This document shows, piece by piece, positions 39,102 to 49,293 of a stretch of DNA of 64,000 bases. Position numbers and translations under genes: made by a program. The stretch's first letter is position 1. Every line of letters begins with the position of its first letter. Source of the DNA: Acidovorax temperans (GTDB lineage: Bacteria; Pseudomonadota; Gammaproteobacteria; Burkholderiales; Burkholderiaceae_C); contig NZ_VFPV01000001.1 of assembly GCF_006716905.1 (NCBI RefSeq), positions 1,304,001 to 1,368,000 of the forward strand. Reading direction: 5' to 3'. Below the pieces are notes generated by a model. It searched no databases. It was given only the letters and a program-made list of their open reading frames with translations, and was not told where the DNA came from.

Positions 39102-39160
39102 GAAAACCGGCTGCAGCGCCCTATTTAAAAGCGCTAGCAGCTATTACTTATATAGCAATC
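39102..39160 (+). repeat. Interspersed Comamonadaceae-type intergenic repeat (copy 4)
   Basis: AAAACCGGCTGCAGCGCC and AAAAGCGCTAGCAGCTATTA with a short loop, between the CoA-transferase and Bug genes. Its right end reaches the CoA-transferase stop codon. Confidence 0.75.
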
Positions 39161-40409
39161 AAAGCGGTGGCAGGGTCAGTACACCCTTGTCGCGCAGGGC
39201 TTGCAGTTCGGCCTCGGGCAGTTGCAGCAGCTGCTGCAGCACATCGCGCGTGGCCGCGCCCAGCGTGGGTGGCGCGTTGCGAATGGGCAGGCGTTGACCA
39301 TCGAGGCGGTACGGCGGCGCAAACACATGCGTCGTGCCGGCCACGGGGTGCGGCATCTCTTGGAGCAGGCCGCCACGGCGCGTGCGTTCGCTGGTCAGCG
39401 CTTCATGCAAACCAGCCACCTTGCCGCAGGGAATGCCGGCGGCCGACAGGCGCTCCAGCAGCACATCGCGCGGGAAGCCGGCAATCAACTCCTTGAGCAT
39501 GGGGCCCAGCACCAGGCGGTTCTTGGCGCGCTCCACATTGGTGGCAAAGCGGGGGTCTTCGACGATGTCGGGGCGCTCGATGACCTGGCGGCAGAACTTG
39601 TCGAACTGCGCGTTGTTGCCCACGCCGATGATGAGCGGGCCATCGGCCGCGTCGTACATGCCGTAGGGCACGATGGACGGGTGCGCGTTGCCATAGCGCT
39701 GCGGGTCGTGGCCCAGCAGCAGGGCATCGAGCCCGTAATAGCCGGTGATCATCAGGCCGCAGTCGTACAGCGCCATCTCGATGTGGCGGCCCTTGCCCGT
39801 GCGTTCGCGGCGGAACAGCGCGGCCAGCACGGCCTGCGCGGCGTACATGCCGGTCATCATGTCCACAGCGGCCACGCCAAACTTCAGCGGCGGCTGGCTG
39901 GCTTCCCCGTTGATGGCCATGAGCCCCGCCTCGGCCTGGATCACCAGGTCGTAGCCGGGCCGCCTGGCTTCGGGGCCAGAGCTGTCGTAGCCCGATACCG
40001 AGCAATAAATCAGATCAGGCTTGATGGCCTTGAGCTGCTCGTAGCCCAGGCCCAGTTTTTCGGCGCCACCGGTCTTGAAGTTCTGGATCACCACGTCGCA
40101 CTGCGGCAGCAGGCTGTGGATGATCTTCACGCCTTCGGGGGTTTGCAAATCCACCGTGATGGACCGCTTGTTGCGGTTCATGCTGTTGTAGTAGGTGGTC
40201 TCGGTCTTGCCGATGCGCATGCCCCAGTCGCGGGTGTCGTCGCCCCGGCCGGGGTGTTCCACCTTGATCACGTCGGCACCAAAGTCGGCCAGCACCTGGC
40301 CGCACAGTGGGCCGGCGAACACGCGCGAAAGATCGAGCACACGCACGCCTTCGAGCGGGAAGTCCATGCCCTCGGGCAGCGATGGATTGGGAGATGTTTG
40401 CTGGGTCAT
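39159..40409 (-). CDS. Class III CoA-transferase (CaiB/BaiF family)
   Basis: The 416-residue enzyme moves CoA from a donor thioester to a free acid. It has the family N-terminus LEGVRVLDLSRVFAGPLCGQ, LADFGADVIKVEHPGRGDDT, and the catalytic aspartate in RRPGYDLVIQAEAGLMAING near residue 170. It overlaps the enoyl-CoA hydratase stop (ATGA at 40406-40409). In the pim-like cluster it takes the place where a CoA ligase (PimA) would be expected, and so probably activates the imported acid. Substrate is inferred from context. Confidence 0.92.
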   Translation of the reverse strand: MTQQTSPNPSLPEGMDFPLEGVRVLDLSRVFAGPLCGQVLADFGADVIKVEHPGRGDDTRDWGMRIGKTETTYYNSMNRNKRSITVDLQTPEGVKIIHSLLPQCDVVIQNFKTGGAEKLGLGYEQLKAIKPDLIYCSVSGYDSSGPEARRPGYDLVIQAEAGLMAINGEASQPPLKFGVAAVDMMTGMYAAQAVLAALFRRERTGKGRHIEMALYDCGLMITGYYGLDALLLGHDPQRYGNAHPSIVPYGMYDAADGPLIIGVGNNAQFDKFCRQVIERPDIVEDPRFATNVERAKNRLVLGPMLKELIAGFPRDVLLERLSAAGIPCGKVAGLHEALTSERTRRGGLLQEMPHPVAGTTHVFAPPYRLDGQRLPIRNAPPTLGAATRDVLQQLLQLPEAELQALRDKGVLTLPPL

Positions 40410-41242
40410 GGCTGAGTCTCTTCATTGCCAGTGCGCGGTGCATTGACCTGGCGCAGGCGTACAAAATCGGCCGGGCGCTTTTCCAGAAAAGCGCCAATGC
40501 CTTCGCGGGATTCTTCGGTGGCTTGCGACTGCACCATGAGCTGTGCTTCCAGCTCCAGTTGGTCGTCCAGCGGCTGCGCATAAGCACTGCGGCACAGCGC
40601 CTTGATGCGGCCCATGGCTATATCGGGCCCGGTGCCCACTTGCGCAGCCAGCGCCAGCGCCTGGGCCAGGGCCCCGCCCGGTTCGGCCAGGCGGTTGACA
40701 GGGCCCAGCGCGTGCAGGCGCTCGCCAGAGATGCGTTCGCCCGTCAGGCACAGCTCGGTCAGCACCTGGCGCGAAACGAACTCGGCCAGGAAGGCGGTAG
40801 CACCGCCGTCGGGCGTGAGGCCCACCTTCACATACGCGACCGAGAACACGGCATTGCGCGCAGCCACCAGCATGTCGCAGGCCAGCGCCAGCGACAGGCC
40901 CGCACCGGCGGCAGCGCCCTCCACTGCGGCAATCACCGGCTTGCGGCAATCGCGCACGGTACGGATCAGGTCGTGCAGGCCTTCGAGCTTGGCGCGGCGC
41001 TCTTCAATGGGCAGTTCGCGGCGCCTGGCCAATTGGCGCAAGTCACCGCCCGCGCAGAAGTGCCCGCCCTCGCCCGTGAGCACGATGGCACCCACGGTGG
41101 GGTCGGCCTCGGCCTGCGCCAATGCCTCGGTCAGCGCCGCGTAGAGCGCGGGCGACAGCGCATTGCGCGCGGCCGGGTTGTTGTTGGAGAGCACCAACAC
41201 CGCGCCCTCGCGGCGTTGCAGCAGAGGCAGTGGCTGCTCCAT
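40406..41242 (-). CDS. Enoyl-CoA hydratase/isomerase family protein
   Basis: The 278-residue crotonase-fold enzyme starts at ATG 41240-41242 (MEQPLPLLQRREGAVLVLSN). Oxyanion-hole segments are GHFCAGGDLRQLARRRELP near residue 65 and EGAAAGAGLSLALACDMLVA near residue 108; DGGATAFLAEFV follows. It hydrates or isomerises an enoyl-CoA in the cytosol. It lies 4 bp after the second acyl-CoA dehydrogenase and overlaps the CoA-transferase gene, so it is within the beta-oxidation operon. The R. palustris pim cluster has an enoyl-CoA hydratase (PimE) in a like position. Confidence 0.92.
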   Translation of the reverse strand: MEQPLPLLQRREGAVLVLSNNNPAARNALSPALYAALTEALAQAEADPTVGAIVLTGEGGHFCAGGDLRQLARRRELPIEERRAKLEGLHDLIRTVRDCRKPVIAAVEGAAAGAGLSLALACDMLVAARNAVFSVAYVKVGLTPDGGATAFLAEFVSRQVLTELCLTGERISGERLHALGPVNRLAEPGGALAQALALAAQVGTGPDIAMGRIKALCRSAYAQPLDDQLELEAQLMVQSQATEESREGIGAFLEKRPADFVRLRQVNAPRTGNEETQP

Positions 41243-41246
41243 GGCC

Positions 41247-42380
41247 TCAGCCCTGGCCCAGCGCGATGAAGCGCGCCAGGTGGTGGTCTTCATCACCAAA
41301 CTGGTGGTCCACCATGACGAGGCGCTTGGCGTAGTGCGACAGCGGCAACTCCCACGTCATGCCGATGCCGCCGTGCAGCTGAATGCTTTCTTCTGCCACC
41401 AGAGCGCCGATGCGGCCCATGGTGACCTTGGCGGCCGACAGTGCGCGCTCGCGCTCGGCGCGGTCGGTGCTGTCCATGGCGGCCGCGGCATTGATGACGG
41501 CGGAGCGGGCCTGCTCCACTTCGAGCAGCAAGTCGGCCATGCGGTGCTGCAGGGCCTGGAAGCTGCCAATCGGCACACCAAACTGCTTGCGCGTTTGCAG
41601 GTATTCCAGCGTGTGCTTCTTGGCCACATCCATGGCGCCCAGCGCCTCGGCACACACGGCCAGAATGCCCCAGCCCACGGCGCGCTCCAGCGTGGCAAAG
41701 CCCTGCCCTTCCGCGCCCAGCAGCGCACCCGCGCCGACTTGCACGTTCTGCAGCGTGACTTCGGCTACGCGGCCACCGTCGATGCGGCCCATGCCACGGC
41801 GTGTGAGGCGTGCAGCATCGGCGGGCACCAGGAACAGCGAGATGCCGTCTTCATCGTCCACCGCGCCCGAGGTGCGGGCGCTTACCAGCAGCATCTGCGC
41901 CTGGTCACCATGCACCACCACCGCCTTGTGGCCGGTGAGCAGCCAGCCGTCGCCATTGCGCACAGCGCGGGTCGTCACGCGGTTCAGGGCGTAGTGCGCA
42001 CCAGGCTCTTCGTGCGCCAGGGTCACCACGGTGCTGCCGTCGATGATGCTGGCAATGTGTTCCTTTTGCGCTGCGCTACCGGCCAGGCCCAGTGCCCGGC
42101 CCACCACCAGTGCGCCCAGGAAAGGCTCCACCACCAGGCCACTGCCCAGGGCTTCAAACACCACGGCCACATCAAAGCCCGCGCCGCCAAAGCCGCCATC
42201 GGCCTCCGGGAACAGCGCGCCAATCGCGCCCAGTTCGGCAAAGCGGGACCACAGGGCGGGGTCCATACCCTTGTCGCCGTAGGCAATGTGGTTGCGGGTT
42301 TCGATGCCGTACTGCTCGGCCACGAAGCGGTTCAGGGTGTCCGCCAGCATGCGGCGGTCTTCGGTATGTTCAAAGTTCAT
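41247..42380 (-). CDS. Acyl-CoA dehydrogenase, PimD-like (small subunit of dicarboxylyl-CoA dehydrogenase)
   Basis: The 377-residue flavoprotein begins MNFEHTEDRRMLADTLNRFV and ends with LSHYAKRLVMVDHQFGDEDH. FAD-binding segments include QARSAVINAAAAMDSTDRAE and ESIQLHGGIGMTWELPLSHY near the C-terminus. Length and position match PimD (about 380 residues) beside PimC. It oxidises an acyl-CoA to the 2-enoyl-CoA with electrons to EtfAB. It lies 10 bp after the partner dehydrogenase gene. Monocarboxylic acyl-CoA remains an alternative substrate. Confidence 0.9.
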   Translation of the reverse strand: MNFEHTEDRRMLADTLNRFVAEQYGIETRNHIAYGDKGMDPALWSRFAELGAIGALFPEADGGFGGAGFDVAVVFEALGSGLVVEPFLGALVVGRALGLAGSAAQKEHIASIIDGSTVVTLAHEEPGAHYALNRVTTRAVRNGDGWLLTGHKAVVVHGDQAQMLLVSARTSGAVDDEDGISLFLVPADAARLTRRGMGRIDGGRVAEVTLQNVQVGAGALLGAEGQGFATLERAVGWGILAVCAEALGAMDVAKKHTLEYLQTRKQFGVPIGSFQALQHRMADLLLEVEQARSAVINAAAAMDSTDRAERERALSAAKVTMGRIGALVAEESIQLHGGIGMTWELPLSHYAKRLVMVDHQFGDEDHHLARFIALGQG

Positions 42381-42390
42381 CGCGGCAACC

Positions 42391-43587
42391 TCACAGGCCC
42401 AAGATCATTTTTGAAATGATGTTCTTCTGGATTTCATTGGAGCCGCCGAAGATCGACAGCTTGCGGTAGTTGAAGTAGTTGGCCGCCGCTGTCGCTGCCT
42501 CTTTCGGGCCCACGGGTTCTTCGGCATAGCCTTCGTACTGGGCTTCTTCAATGAAGGGCAGCGCGTACGGGCCCACGGCGCGGCGCATCAGCGACAAAAT
42601 TTCCTGGCGAATCTCGGTGCCGCGTATCTTGAGCATGGAGCTTTCCGCACCGGGCACGCCGCCACCGGCCACGGCGGCAATCACGCGCAGGTTGGTGGTC
42701 TTCATGTTCTCCAGATCAATCTCGACCTGGGCCATGCGGGCGGCAAACAGCGGGTCCTGGTCCAGCGGCTTGCCGTTCTTCATGACCTTGGCGGCAATGA
42801 CCTTGAGCTTTGCCAGCGCGGCAATGCAAAAGCCCACGCCGGCAATGCCCGTGCGTTCGTAGGTCAGCAGGTACTTGGCGTACGTCCAGCCCTTGTTTTC
42901 CTCGCCCACCAGGTTTTCCACCGGCACCTTCACGTCGGTGAAAAACACTTCGTTGACTTCCTTGTCACCATCGAGCGTGCGGATGGGGCGCAGCTCTACG
43001 CCGGGCGACTTCATGTCCACCAGCAGGAAGCTGATGCCCGACTGGGCCTTGGCTTCGCGGTCCGTGCGCACCAGGCAGAAGATCATGTTGGCGTGCTGGC
43101 CCTGGGTGGTCCAGGTCTTCTGGCCGTTGACGATGTAGTGGGCGCCCTGGCGCACGGCTGTGGTTTTCACCGAAGCCAGGTCCGAGCCCGCGCCGGGTTC
43201 GGAGTAGCCCTGGCACCACCAGTCCTCACCGCTCAGGATGCGCGGTAGCCAGTATTTTTTCTGCGCCTCGTTGCCAAACTTGATGAGCACCGGGCCCAGC
43301 ATGTTCACGCCAAAGGGCACGATGCGCGGGCCACCGGCCAGGGCGCACTCGGTGTCGAAGATGAACTTCTCGACCGCGCCCCAGCCGGGGCCGCCGTATT
43401 CCTCGGGCCAGTGGTTGGCCAGCCAGCCGCGTTCGTTCAGGATGGCGTGCCACTCGTCCTGGTCCGCCTTGGTCAGGCGCTGGCCAGCCTTGACCTTGTT
43501 GGCGATGCGCGCGGGCAGCTTGTCTTTGAGGAAAGCCTGCACCTCGGCGCGGAAGGCTTCTTCTTCAGGGGTGAAATTCAGGTCCAT
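42391..43587 (-). CDS. Acyl-CoA dehydrogenase, PimC-like (large subunit of dicarboxylyl-CoA dehydrogenase)
   Basis: The 398-residue flavoprotein starts MDLNFTPEEEAFRAEVQAFL. Signature blocks are WWCQGYSEPGAGSDLASVKT near residue 125, the substrate/FAD segment GWTYAKYLLTYERTGIAGVG near residue 235, and the C-terminal FGGSNEIQKNIISKMILGL. Length and sequence style fit the pimeloyl-CoA dehydrogenase large subunit (PimC, about 396 residues) of R. palustris. It should act with the 377-residue neighbour and EtfAB. It lies 39 bp after the thiolase gene. Confidence 0.9.
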   Translation of the reverse strand: MDLNFTPEEEAFRAEVQAFLKDKLPARIANKVKAGQRLTKADQDEWHAILNERGWLANHWPEEYGGPGWGAVEKFIFDTECALAGGPRIVPFGVNMLGPVLIKFGNEAQKKYWLPRILSGEDWWCQGYSEPGAGSDLASVKTTAVRQGAHYIVNGQKTWTTQGQHANMIFCLVRTDREAKAQSGISFLLVDMKSPGVELRPIRTLDGDKEVNEVFFTDVKVPVENLVGEENKGWTYAKYLLTYERTGIAGVGFCIAALAKLKVIAAKVMKNGKPLDQDPLFAARMAQVEIDLENMKTTNLRVIAAVAGGGVPGAESSMLKIRGTEIRQEILSLMRRAVGPYALPFIEEAQYEGYAEEPVGPKEAATAAANYFNYRKLSIFGGSNEIQKNIISKMILGL

Positions 43588-43626
43588 GTCGGTCGTCGGT
43601 TTCAGGAATGGATTGCGTTGGATGGA

Positions 43627-44826
43627 TCAGAAAATCTCGAACAGGCCAGCCGCGCCTTGGCCGCCGCCGATGCACATGGTCACCACGGCCCACTTCACGG
43701 AGGGGTCCTTGGCCTTGCGGCGCTGGCCTTCGAGCAGGATGTGACCGGCCAGGCGCGCGCCCGTCATGCCAAAGGGGTGGCCGATGGAGATGGCACCGCC
43801 GTTGACGTTGAGCCGCTCCATCGGAATGCCGAGCTGGCGTTGGCAATACAGAGCCTGCGAGGCAAAGGCCTCGTTCAGCTCCCACAGGGCAATGTCTTCG
43901 ACCTTGAGGCCCGCGCGCTCCAGCAGGCGGGGCACGGCGAACACGGGGCCAATGCCCATCTCGTCAGGTTCGCAGCCCGCCACGGCAAAGCCACGGAAAG
44001 CGCCCAGGGCCTGCAGGCCACGGCGCTCGGCCTCTTTCGCTTCCATCATCACGCAGGCGGCCGAGCCGTCTGACAACTGCGAGGCATTGCCCGCCGTGAC
44101 GAACTTGCCCGCGCCCTTCACGGGCTCCAGCTTGGCCAGGCCCTCCAGCGTGGTGCTGGGGCGGTTGCAGTTGTCCATGGTGGCCACCACCTCGCGGTAG
44201 GTCACCTCGCCCGTTTCCTTGTTCTTCTCGGCCATGGTGGTTTTGCAGGGCACGATTTCGTTGTCGAACACGCCGCTGGCCTGCGCGGCCGCCGTGCGCT
44301 GCTGGCTTTGCAGCGAGAAAGCGTCCTGGTCTTCACGCGTGATGCCGTAGCGCTGCGCCACCACGTCGGCGGTGTCGATCATTTCCATGAACAGCGCGGG
44401 CTTGTGTTCCACCAGCCAGGGGTCCAGGTGCGATGCACCGCTGCGGCCGGCGGGGTTCATCAGCGAAATGCTTTCCACACCACCGGCCACCATGGCTGGC
44501 ACGCCTTCGAGCACGATGCGCCCGGCGGCCACGGCAATGGCCTGCAGGCCAGAGGAGCAGAAACGGTTGATGACGGTGCCACCCACGGTGACGGGCAGGC
44601 CTGCGCGCAGCGCCGTCTGGCGGCCAATGTTGCGGCCGGTGGTGCCCTCAGGGTAGCCGCAGCCCCAGATCAAGTCTTCGATCAGGCCGGGGTCAATGCC
44701 TGCGCGCTGCACGGCAGCCTGCACCGAGAAGGCACCCAGCTGGGCGCCAGGGGTTTGGTTGAATTCGCCGCGGTGCGACTTGGCCAGCGGGGTACGGGCG
44801 GTGGAAACGATGACGGCTTCGCGCAT
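43627..44826 (-). CDS. Acetyl-CoA acetyltransferase (thiolase), PimB-like
   Basis: The 399-residue thiolase starts at ATG 44824-44826 ([20 protein letters not shown]). The acyl-enzyme cysteine is C90 in [16 protein letters not shown], the catalytic histidine is in [20 protein letters not shown] and the second cysteine in [15 protein letters not shown]. It cleaves a 3-ketoacyl-CoA with CoA to release acetyl-CoA. It lies downstream of the fused hydratase/dehydrogenase gene with a dispersed repeat in the 141-bp gap. It fits the last step of the beta-oxidation spiral encoded here. Confidence 0.94.
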   Translation of the reverse strand: MREAVIVSTARTPLAKSHRGEFNQTPGAQLGAFSVQAAVQRAGIDPGLIEDLIWGCGYPEGTTGRNIGRQTALRAGLPVTVGGTVINRFCSSGLQAIAVAAGRIVLEGVPAMVAGGVESISLMNPAGRSGASHLDPWLVEHKPALFMEMIDTADVVAQRYGITREDQDAFSLQSQQRTAAAQASGVFDNEIVPCKTTMAEKNKETGEVTYREVVATMDNCNRPSTTLEGLAKLEPVKGAGKFVTAGNASQLSDGSAACVMMEAKEAERRGLQALGAFRGFAVAGCEPDEMGIGPVFAVPRLLERAGLKVEDIALWELNEAFASQALYCQRQLGIPMERLNVNGGAISIGHPFGMTGARLAGHILLEGQRRKAKDPSVKWAVVTMCIGGGQGAAGLFEIF

Positions 44827-44855
44827 GGCGGGCTCCTGGGTGTGTGAGAGTGCTT

Positions 44856-44953
44856 TGTTTTTGATAGCTGCTAGCGCTTGATTCACGGGGCTTTCAACAT
44901 GAAAACCCTTTGAAATCATTGAAATACAAGCGCTGGCAGCTCCTGTTTTTGAT
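44856..44953 (+). repeat. Interspersed Comamonadaceae-type intergenic repeat (copy 5, with an expanded loop)
   Basis: TTTTTGATAGCTGCTAGCGC and AAGCGCTGGCAGCTCCTGTT are the two arms, as in other copies, but they are separated by about 43 bp (TTCACGGGGCTTTCAACATG...) instead of the usual 5-10. It lies between the PimF-like gene and the thiolase gene. Confidence 0.75.
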
Positions 44954-44967
44954 GACCGCTGGGGCGA

Positions 44968-47088
44968 TCAAGCCGCCTTGTTCAGGCTGTCGAAATTGCG
45001 GCCTTCGGCCACCAGTTGTTCCAGCAGCGGCGCGGGCTTCCAGAACAGCGGGTCTTCCTTGGCAAAGGCCTGGATGTCGGCCCGCACCTTGTTCAGACCC
45101 GTCATGTCGGCCCACTTCATGGGGCCCCCACGGTGGCGCGGGAAGCCATAGCCCGCGACGAAGGTCACGTCCACATCCAGCGGGCGCAGGGCAATGCCTT
45201 CGGCCACCACCTTGGCGCCTTCGTTGACCATGGCGGCCATGTAGCGGCGCATGATCTCGTCGGCGCTGAAGCTGCGCGGCGTGATGCCTTTCTTGGCGCG
45301 CTCGGCATCCACAATGGCCAGCACTTCAGGGTCGGGCTGGCCTACGCGGGCGCCTTCGGGGTAGAGGTAAAAACCGCGCCCGGTCTTCTGGCCAAACCAG
45401 CCGCGCTCGCAGATGCGGTCGGCAATCTCCACGTACCGGGCCTTGGGGTCGCGCGTGGCGGCGCGGCGCTTGCGCGTGGCCCAGCCAATGTCTCCACCGG
45501 CCAGGTCCGTCACCTGGAACGGGCCCATGGCAAAGCCAAAGCCGCGCACGGCCGCGTCGATTTCGTAAGGGCTGGCGCCGTCTTCCATGAGGTAGTCAGC
45601 CGCCTGCTTGTACACGGCCAGGATGCGGTTGCCGATGAAACCGTCGCACACACCGGCGCGCACGGGCACCTTCTTGAGCTTCTTGGCCAGCTCGAACGCC
45701 GTGGCCACCACGTCGGCCGCCACCTTGGCGGGCACCACGATCTCCAGCAGCTTCATGATGTTGGCGGGGCTGAAGAAGTGCAGGCCGATCACGTCCTGCG
45801 GGCGGCTGGTGGCTGCGGCAATCGCGTCGATATCGAGGTAAGACGTGTTGGTGGCCAGCACGGCACCGGGCTTGCACACGCGGTCCAGCTCGCGGAACAC
45901 GGCCTTCTTCACCTCCAGGTCTTCAAACACGGCTTCGATCACCAGGTCCACCTGGGCGATGTCGGCGTAGTCGGTGCTGCCGGTGTAGCGCGCCATCACG
46001 GCGGCCTTGGCGGCTTCAGTCATGCGGCCCTTGGCCACCAGGCCGTTGTAGACCTTTTCCACGTTGGCGCGGCCACGGGCGATGGACTCGGCATCGCGCT
46101 CGATCATGGTCACGGGCAAACCGGCATCCAGCGCGGCCACGGCAATGCCCGCACCCATGGTGCCGCCACCGATCACGGCAACACTGGCCACGGGGCGTGG
46201 CTGCGCGGCCTGGGCTTCAGGCACCTTGGCCACTTCACGCTCGGCAAAGAAGGCGTGGATGAGGCCAGCGCGCTGGGGGCTGTCCAGGCATTCGATGAAC
46301 AGCGCACGCTCACGGGCCAGGCCTTCGTCGAACGGCAGTTGCACAGCGGCTTGCACGCATTCGATGATCTTGAGGGGCGAGAACAGGCCGCGGGCCTTCT
46401 TCGCGGTCTCGGCCTTTTGCTCTTCCAGCCAGGCCAGCGCAGCCTGAGGTTCGGCAATCGCCAGATCCCGGGTGCGGCGCACGGGGGCCTTGGCGGTGAG
46501 CAGTTCGCGCACATAGGCCAGGCCTGCGGCCTGCGCGTCGGCGCCTTCAACCAATTTGTCCACCAGACCAGCCTGCAGCGCAGCCTGGGCCTTGAGGTGC
46601 TGACCGCTTAGCATGAGGCTGGTAGCAGCCTGCACGCCCATCAGGCGCGGTGCGCGCTGCGTGCCGCCCGAGCCGGGCAGCAGGCCCAGGTTCACTTCGG
46701 GCAAGCCCACCGTGGCGGCGGGCAATGCCAGGCGGTAGTGGGCCGACAGGGCCACTTCCAGCCCACCGCCCAGGGCGGCGCCGTGCAGCACGGCCACGAC
46801 GGGCTTGTCCGAGCCTTCGATGGCGCGGCAGACCTCCGGCAGCGCCGGGGGCACGGGCGGCTTGCCAAATTCGCGAATGTCGGCCCCGGCAATGAAGGCC
46901 TTGCCTGCGCCCACCAGCAGCACGGCGGCCACGGCCGCATCGGCCTGCGCCTGTTGCAGGGCGGCCAGCAGGCCCTGGCGCACGGCAGCGCCGAGGGCGT
47001 TGACCGGTGGGTTGTCGATGGTGACCACCAGCACGTCACCATGCAAGGCGGTGGTAACAACGGAAGAGGCGGAAGCGGCAGCGCCCAT
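44968..47088 (-). CDS. Fused enoyl-CoA hydratase / 3-hydroxyacyl-CoA dehydrogenase (FadB/PimF-like)
   Basis: The 706-residue fusion has an N-terminal crotonase domain (residues about 5-190: [80 protein letters not shown]). A 3-hydroxyacyl-CoA dehydrogenase follows from about residue 300 ([70 protein letters not shown]). It carries out hydration and NAD-dependent oxidation in beta-oxidation. It is the promoter-proximal gene, divergent from a LysR regulator. The size fits PimF of the dicarboxylate cluster and FadB/FadJ in general. Confidence 0.93.
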   Translation of the reverse strand: MGAAASASSVVTTALHGDVLVVTIDNPPVNALGAAVRQGLLAALQQAQADAAVAAVLLVGAGKAFIAGADIREFGKPPVPPALPEVCRAIEGSDKPVVAVLHGAALGGGLEVALSAHYRLALPAATVGLPEVNLGLLPGSGGTQRAPRLMGVQAATSLMLSGQHLKAQAALQAGLVDKLVEGADAQAAGLAYVRELLTAKAPVRRTRDLAIAEPQAALAWLEEQKAETAKKARGLFSPLKIIECVQAAVQLPFDEGLARERALFIECLDSPQRAGLIHAFFAEREVAKVPEAQAAQPRPVASVAVIGGGTMGAGIAVAALDAGLPVTMIERDAESIARGRANVEKVYNGLVAKGRMTEAAKAAVMARYTGSTDYADIAQVDLVIEAVFEDLEVKKAVFRELDRVCKPGAVLATNTSYLDIDAIAAATSRPQDVIGLHFFSPANIMKLLEIVVPAKVAADVVATAFELAKKLKKVPVRAGVCDGFIGNRILAVYKQAADYLMEDGASPYEIDAAVRGFGFAMGPFQVTDLAGGDIGWATRKRRAATRDPKARYVEIADRICERGWFGQKTGRGFYLYPEGARVGQPDPEVLAIVDAERAKKGITPRSFSADEIMRRYMAAMVNEGAKVVAEGIALRPLDVDVTFVAGYGFPRHRGGPMKWADMTGLNKVRADIQAFAKEDPLFWKPAPLLEQLVAEGRNFDSLNKAA

Positions 47089-47150
47089 GCGGGGAGTCTC
47101 CTGGTCAGTGGCTGTTGATGACCGGGTGATTGTTGATGCGCGAAACTATC

Positions 47151-47203
47151 TTGACAATTACATAGTCCATTGACAGACTGTCAAAACGCTTTTGACAAAA
47201 GCG
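47151..47203 (+). promoter_or_regulatory. Twin palindromic operators between the PimF-like and LysR genes
   Basis: TTGACA-GAC-TGTCAA (47170-47184) and CGCTTTT-GAC-AAAAGCG (47187-47203) are two perfect inverted repeats with the same GAC centre, preceded by another TTGACA at 47151-47156. They fill the divergent promoter and are likely binding sites for the LysR regulator or a second factor. Confidence 0.65.
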
Positions 47204-47232
47204 GCGCATGGCCTCATCACACCACCTTTGTT

Positions 47233-48129
47233 ATGGAACTCACCTCCCTCACCGTGCTGGTGGACATCCTGGACGCAGGCAACCTGAGCCAGGCGGCCCG
47301 CAACCTGAAGATGACCCGGGCCAACGTGAGCTACCACCTGCACCAGCTGGAAAAGTCGGTCGGCGTGCAACTGGTGCGCCGCACCACGCGCCGGGTAGAG
47401 CCCACCGAAGTGGGCCTGCGCCTGTACGCGCATGGCCGAGCCATTCAGAACGAAATGCTGGCTGCGCGCGAAACGATTGCGACGCTGGGCCAGGGCCTGC
47501 AGGGCCGGGTGGGCCTGAGCGTGCCCAGCGGTTACGGGCAGATGGTGATGTCTGACTGGCTGATCGACTTCAAGCGCCTGTACCCCGGCATCGTGCTGGA
47601 TGTGCGCTTTGAAAACCGGGTGGACGATCTGATCCGCGACGAAGTGGACATTGCCATCCGCGTGATGCCCGAGCCCCCGCCCACGCTGGTGGCGCGCGAC
47701 CTGGGCAGCGTGCGCTACATTGCCTGCGCATCCCGCGCCTATGCAGAAGCGCAGGGCCTGCCGCAAACCTTCGAGGCGCTGCGGGCCGCGCCGGTGATCA
47801 CCTCGGGCGTGGTGGGCAAGCAGCTGCGCCTGCGGGGCTACCAAGGCGAGCTGCGCCAGGAGGTGCTGCTGGAGCCAACCATCATCTCCGAGCACTTTCC
47901 GTTTCTGCGCCAGGGCATTCTGGCCGGGCTGGGCGTGGGCCTGGTGCCCGACTATGTGGTGCAAGACGCCGTGACCAGCGACGAGGTGCTGACTACGCTG
48001 AACGAATGGCGCCTGAGCATTTTCGGCACGCAGATGTTCATGCTCTACATGCCCGACAGGCACCAGACGCGCGCGGTGCGCACCTGCATCGACTACCTGC
48101 TGGGGCGAGCCCTGCCCACGCAGGCGTGA
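47233..48129 (+). CDS. LysR-family transcriptional regulator
   Basis: The 298-residue regulator starts at ATG 47233 (MELTSLTVLVDILDAGNLSQ). Its winged helix-turn-helix spans residues about 1-60 (AARNLKMTRANVSYHLHQLE), and the remainder is the two-lobed effector domain (GRVGLSVPSGYGQMVMSDWL, RDEVDIAIRVMPEPPPTLVA, GILAGLGVGLVPDYVVQDAV). It is divergent from the PimF-like gene, the usual layout for a LysR activator or repressor of the next operon. The ligand may be a CoA-ester intermediate; this is inferred. An upstream in-frame start at 47170 would lie in the operator and is unlikely. Confidence 0.92.
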   Translation: MELTSLTVLVDILDAGNLSQAARNLKMTRANVSYHLHQLEKSVGVQLVRRTTRRVEPTEVGLRLYAHGRAIQNEMLAARETIATLGQGLQGRVGLSVPSGYGQMVMSDWLIDFKRLYPGIVLDVRFENRVDDLIRDEVDIAIRVMPEPPPTLVARDLGSVRYIACASRAYAEAQGLPQTFEALRAAPVITSGVVGKQLRLRGYQGELRQEVLLEPTIISEHFPFLRQGILAGLGVGLVPDYVVQDAVTSDEVLTTLNEWRLSIFGTQMFMLYMPDRHQTRAVRTCIDYLLGRALPTQA

Positions 48130-48143
48130 TTGAGATCCACATA

Positions 48144-48200
48144 CAAAAATAGCCTCTAGCGCTTGATAGATAAGCGCCAGAAGCTATGTTTTTGATAGCA
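48144..48200 (+). repeat. Interspersed Comamonadaceae-type intergenic repeat (copy 6)
   Basis: CAAAAATAGCCTCTAGCGCT and AAGCGCCAGAAGCTATGTTT form an inverted repeat with compensating changes (CCTCTAG / CCAGAAG) relative to other copies. It lies between the convergent LysR and peptide-transporter genes. Confidence 0.82.
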
Positions 48201-48201
48201 A

Positions 48202-48229
48202 ACCTCTACCCACAAACATGGGCAGAGGT
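48202..48229. terminator. Hairpin between convergent LysR and peptide ABC ATPase genes
   Basis: ACCTCTACCC and GGGCAGAGGT are 10-bp arms with one mismatch and an 8-nt loop. There is no long T-run on either strand, so termination is only likely, not certain. Confidence 0.5.
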
Positions 48230-48276
48230 AGCTATTGAGATCAGAAAGCGTACCGGGTGTGCGTTTTCACGCCCCC

Positions 48277-49289
<1,013 letters not shown>

Positions 49290-49293
<4 letters not shown>

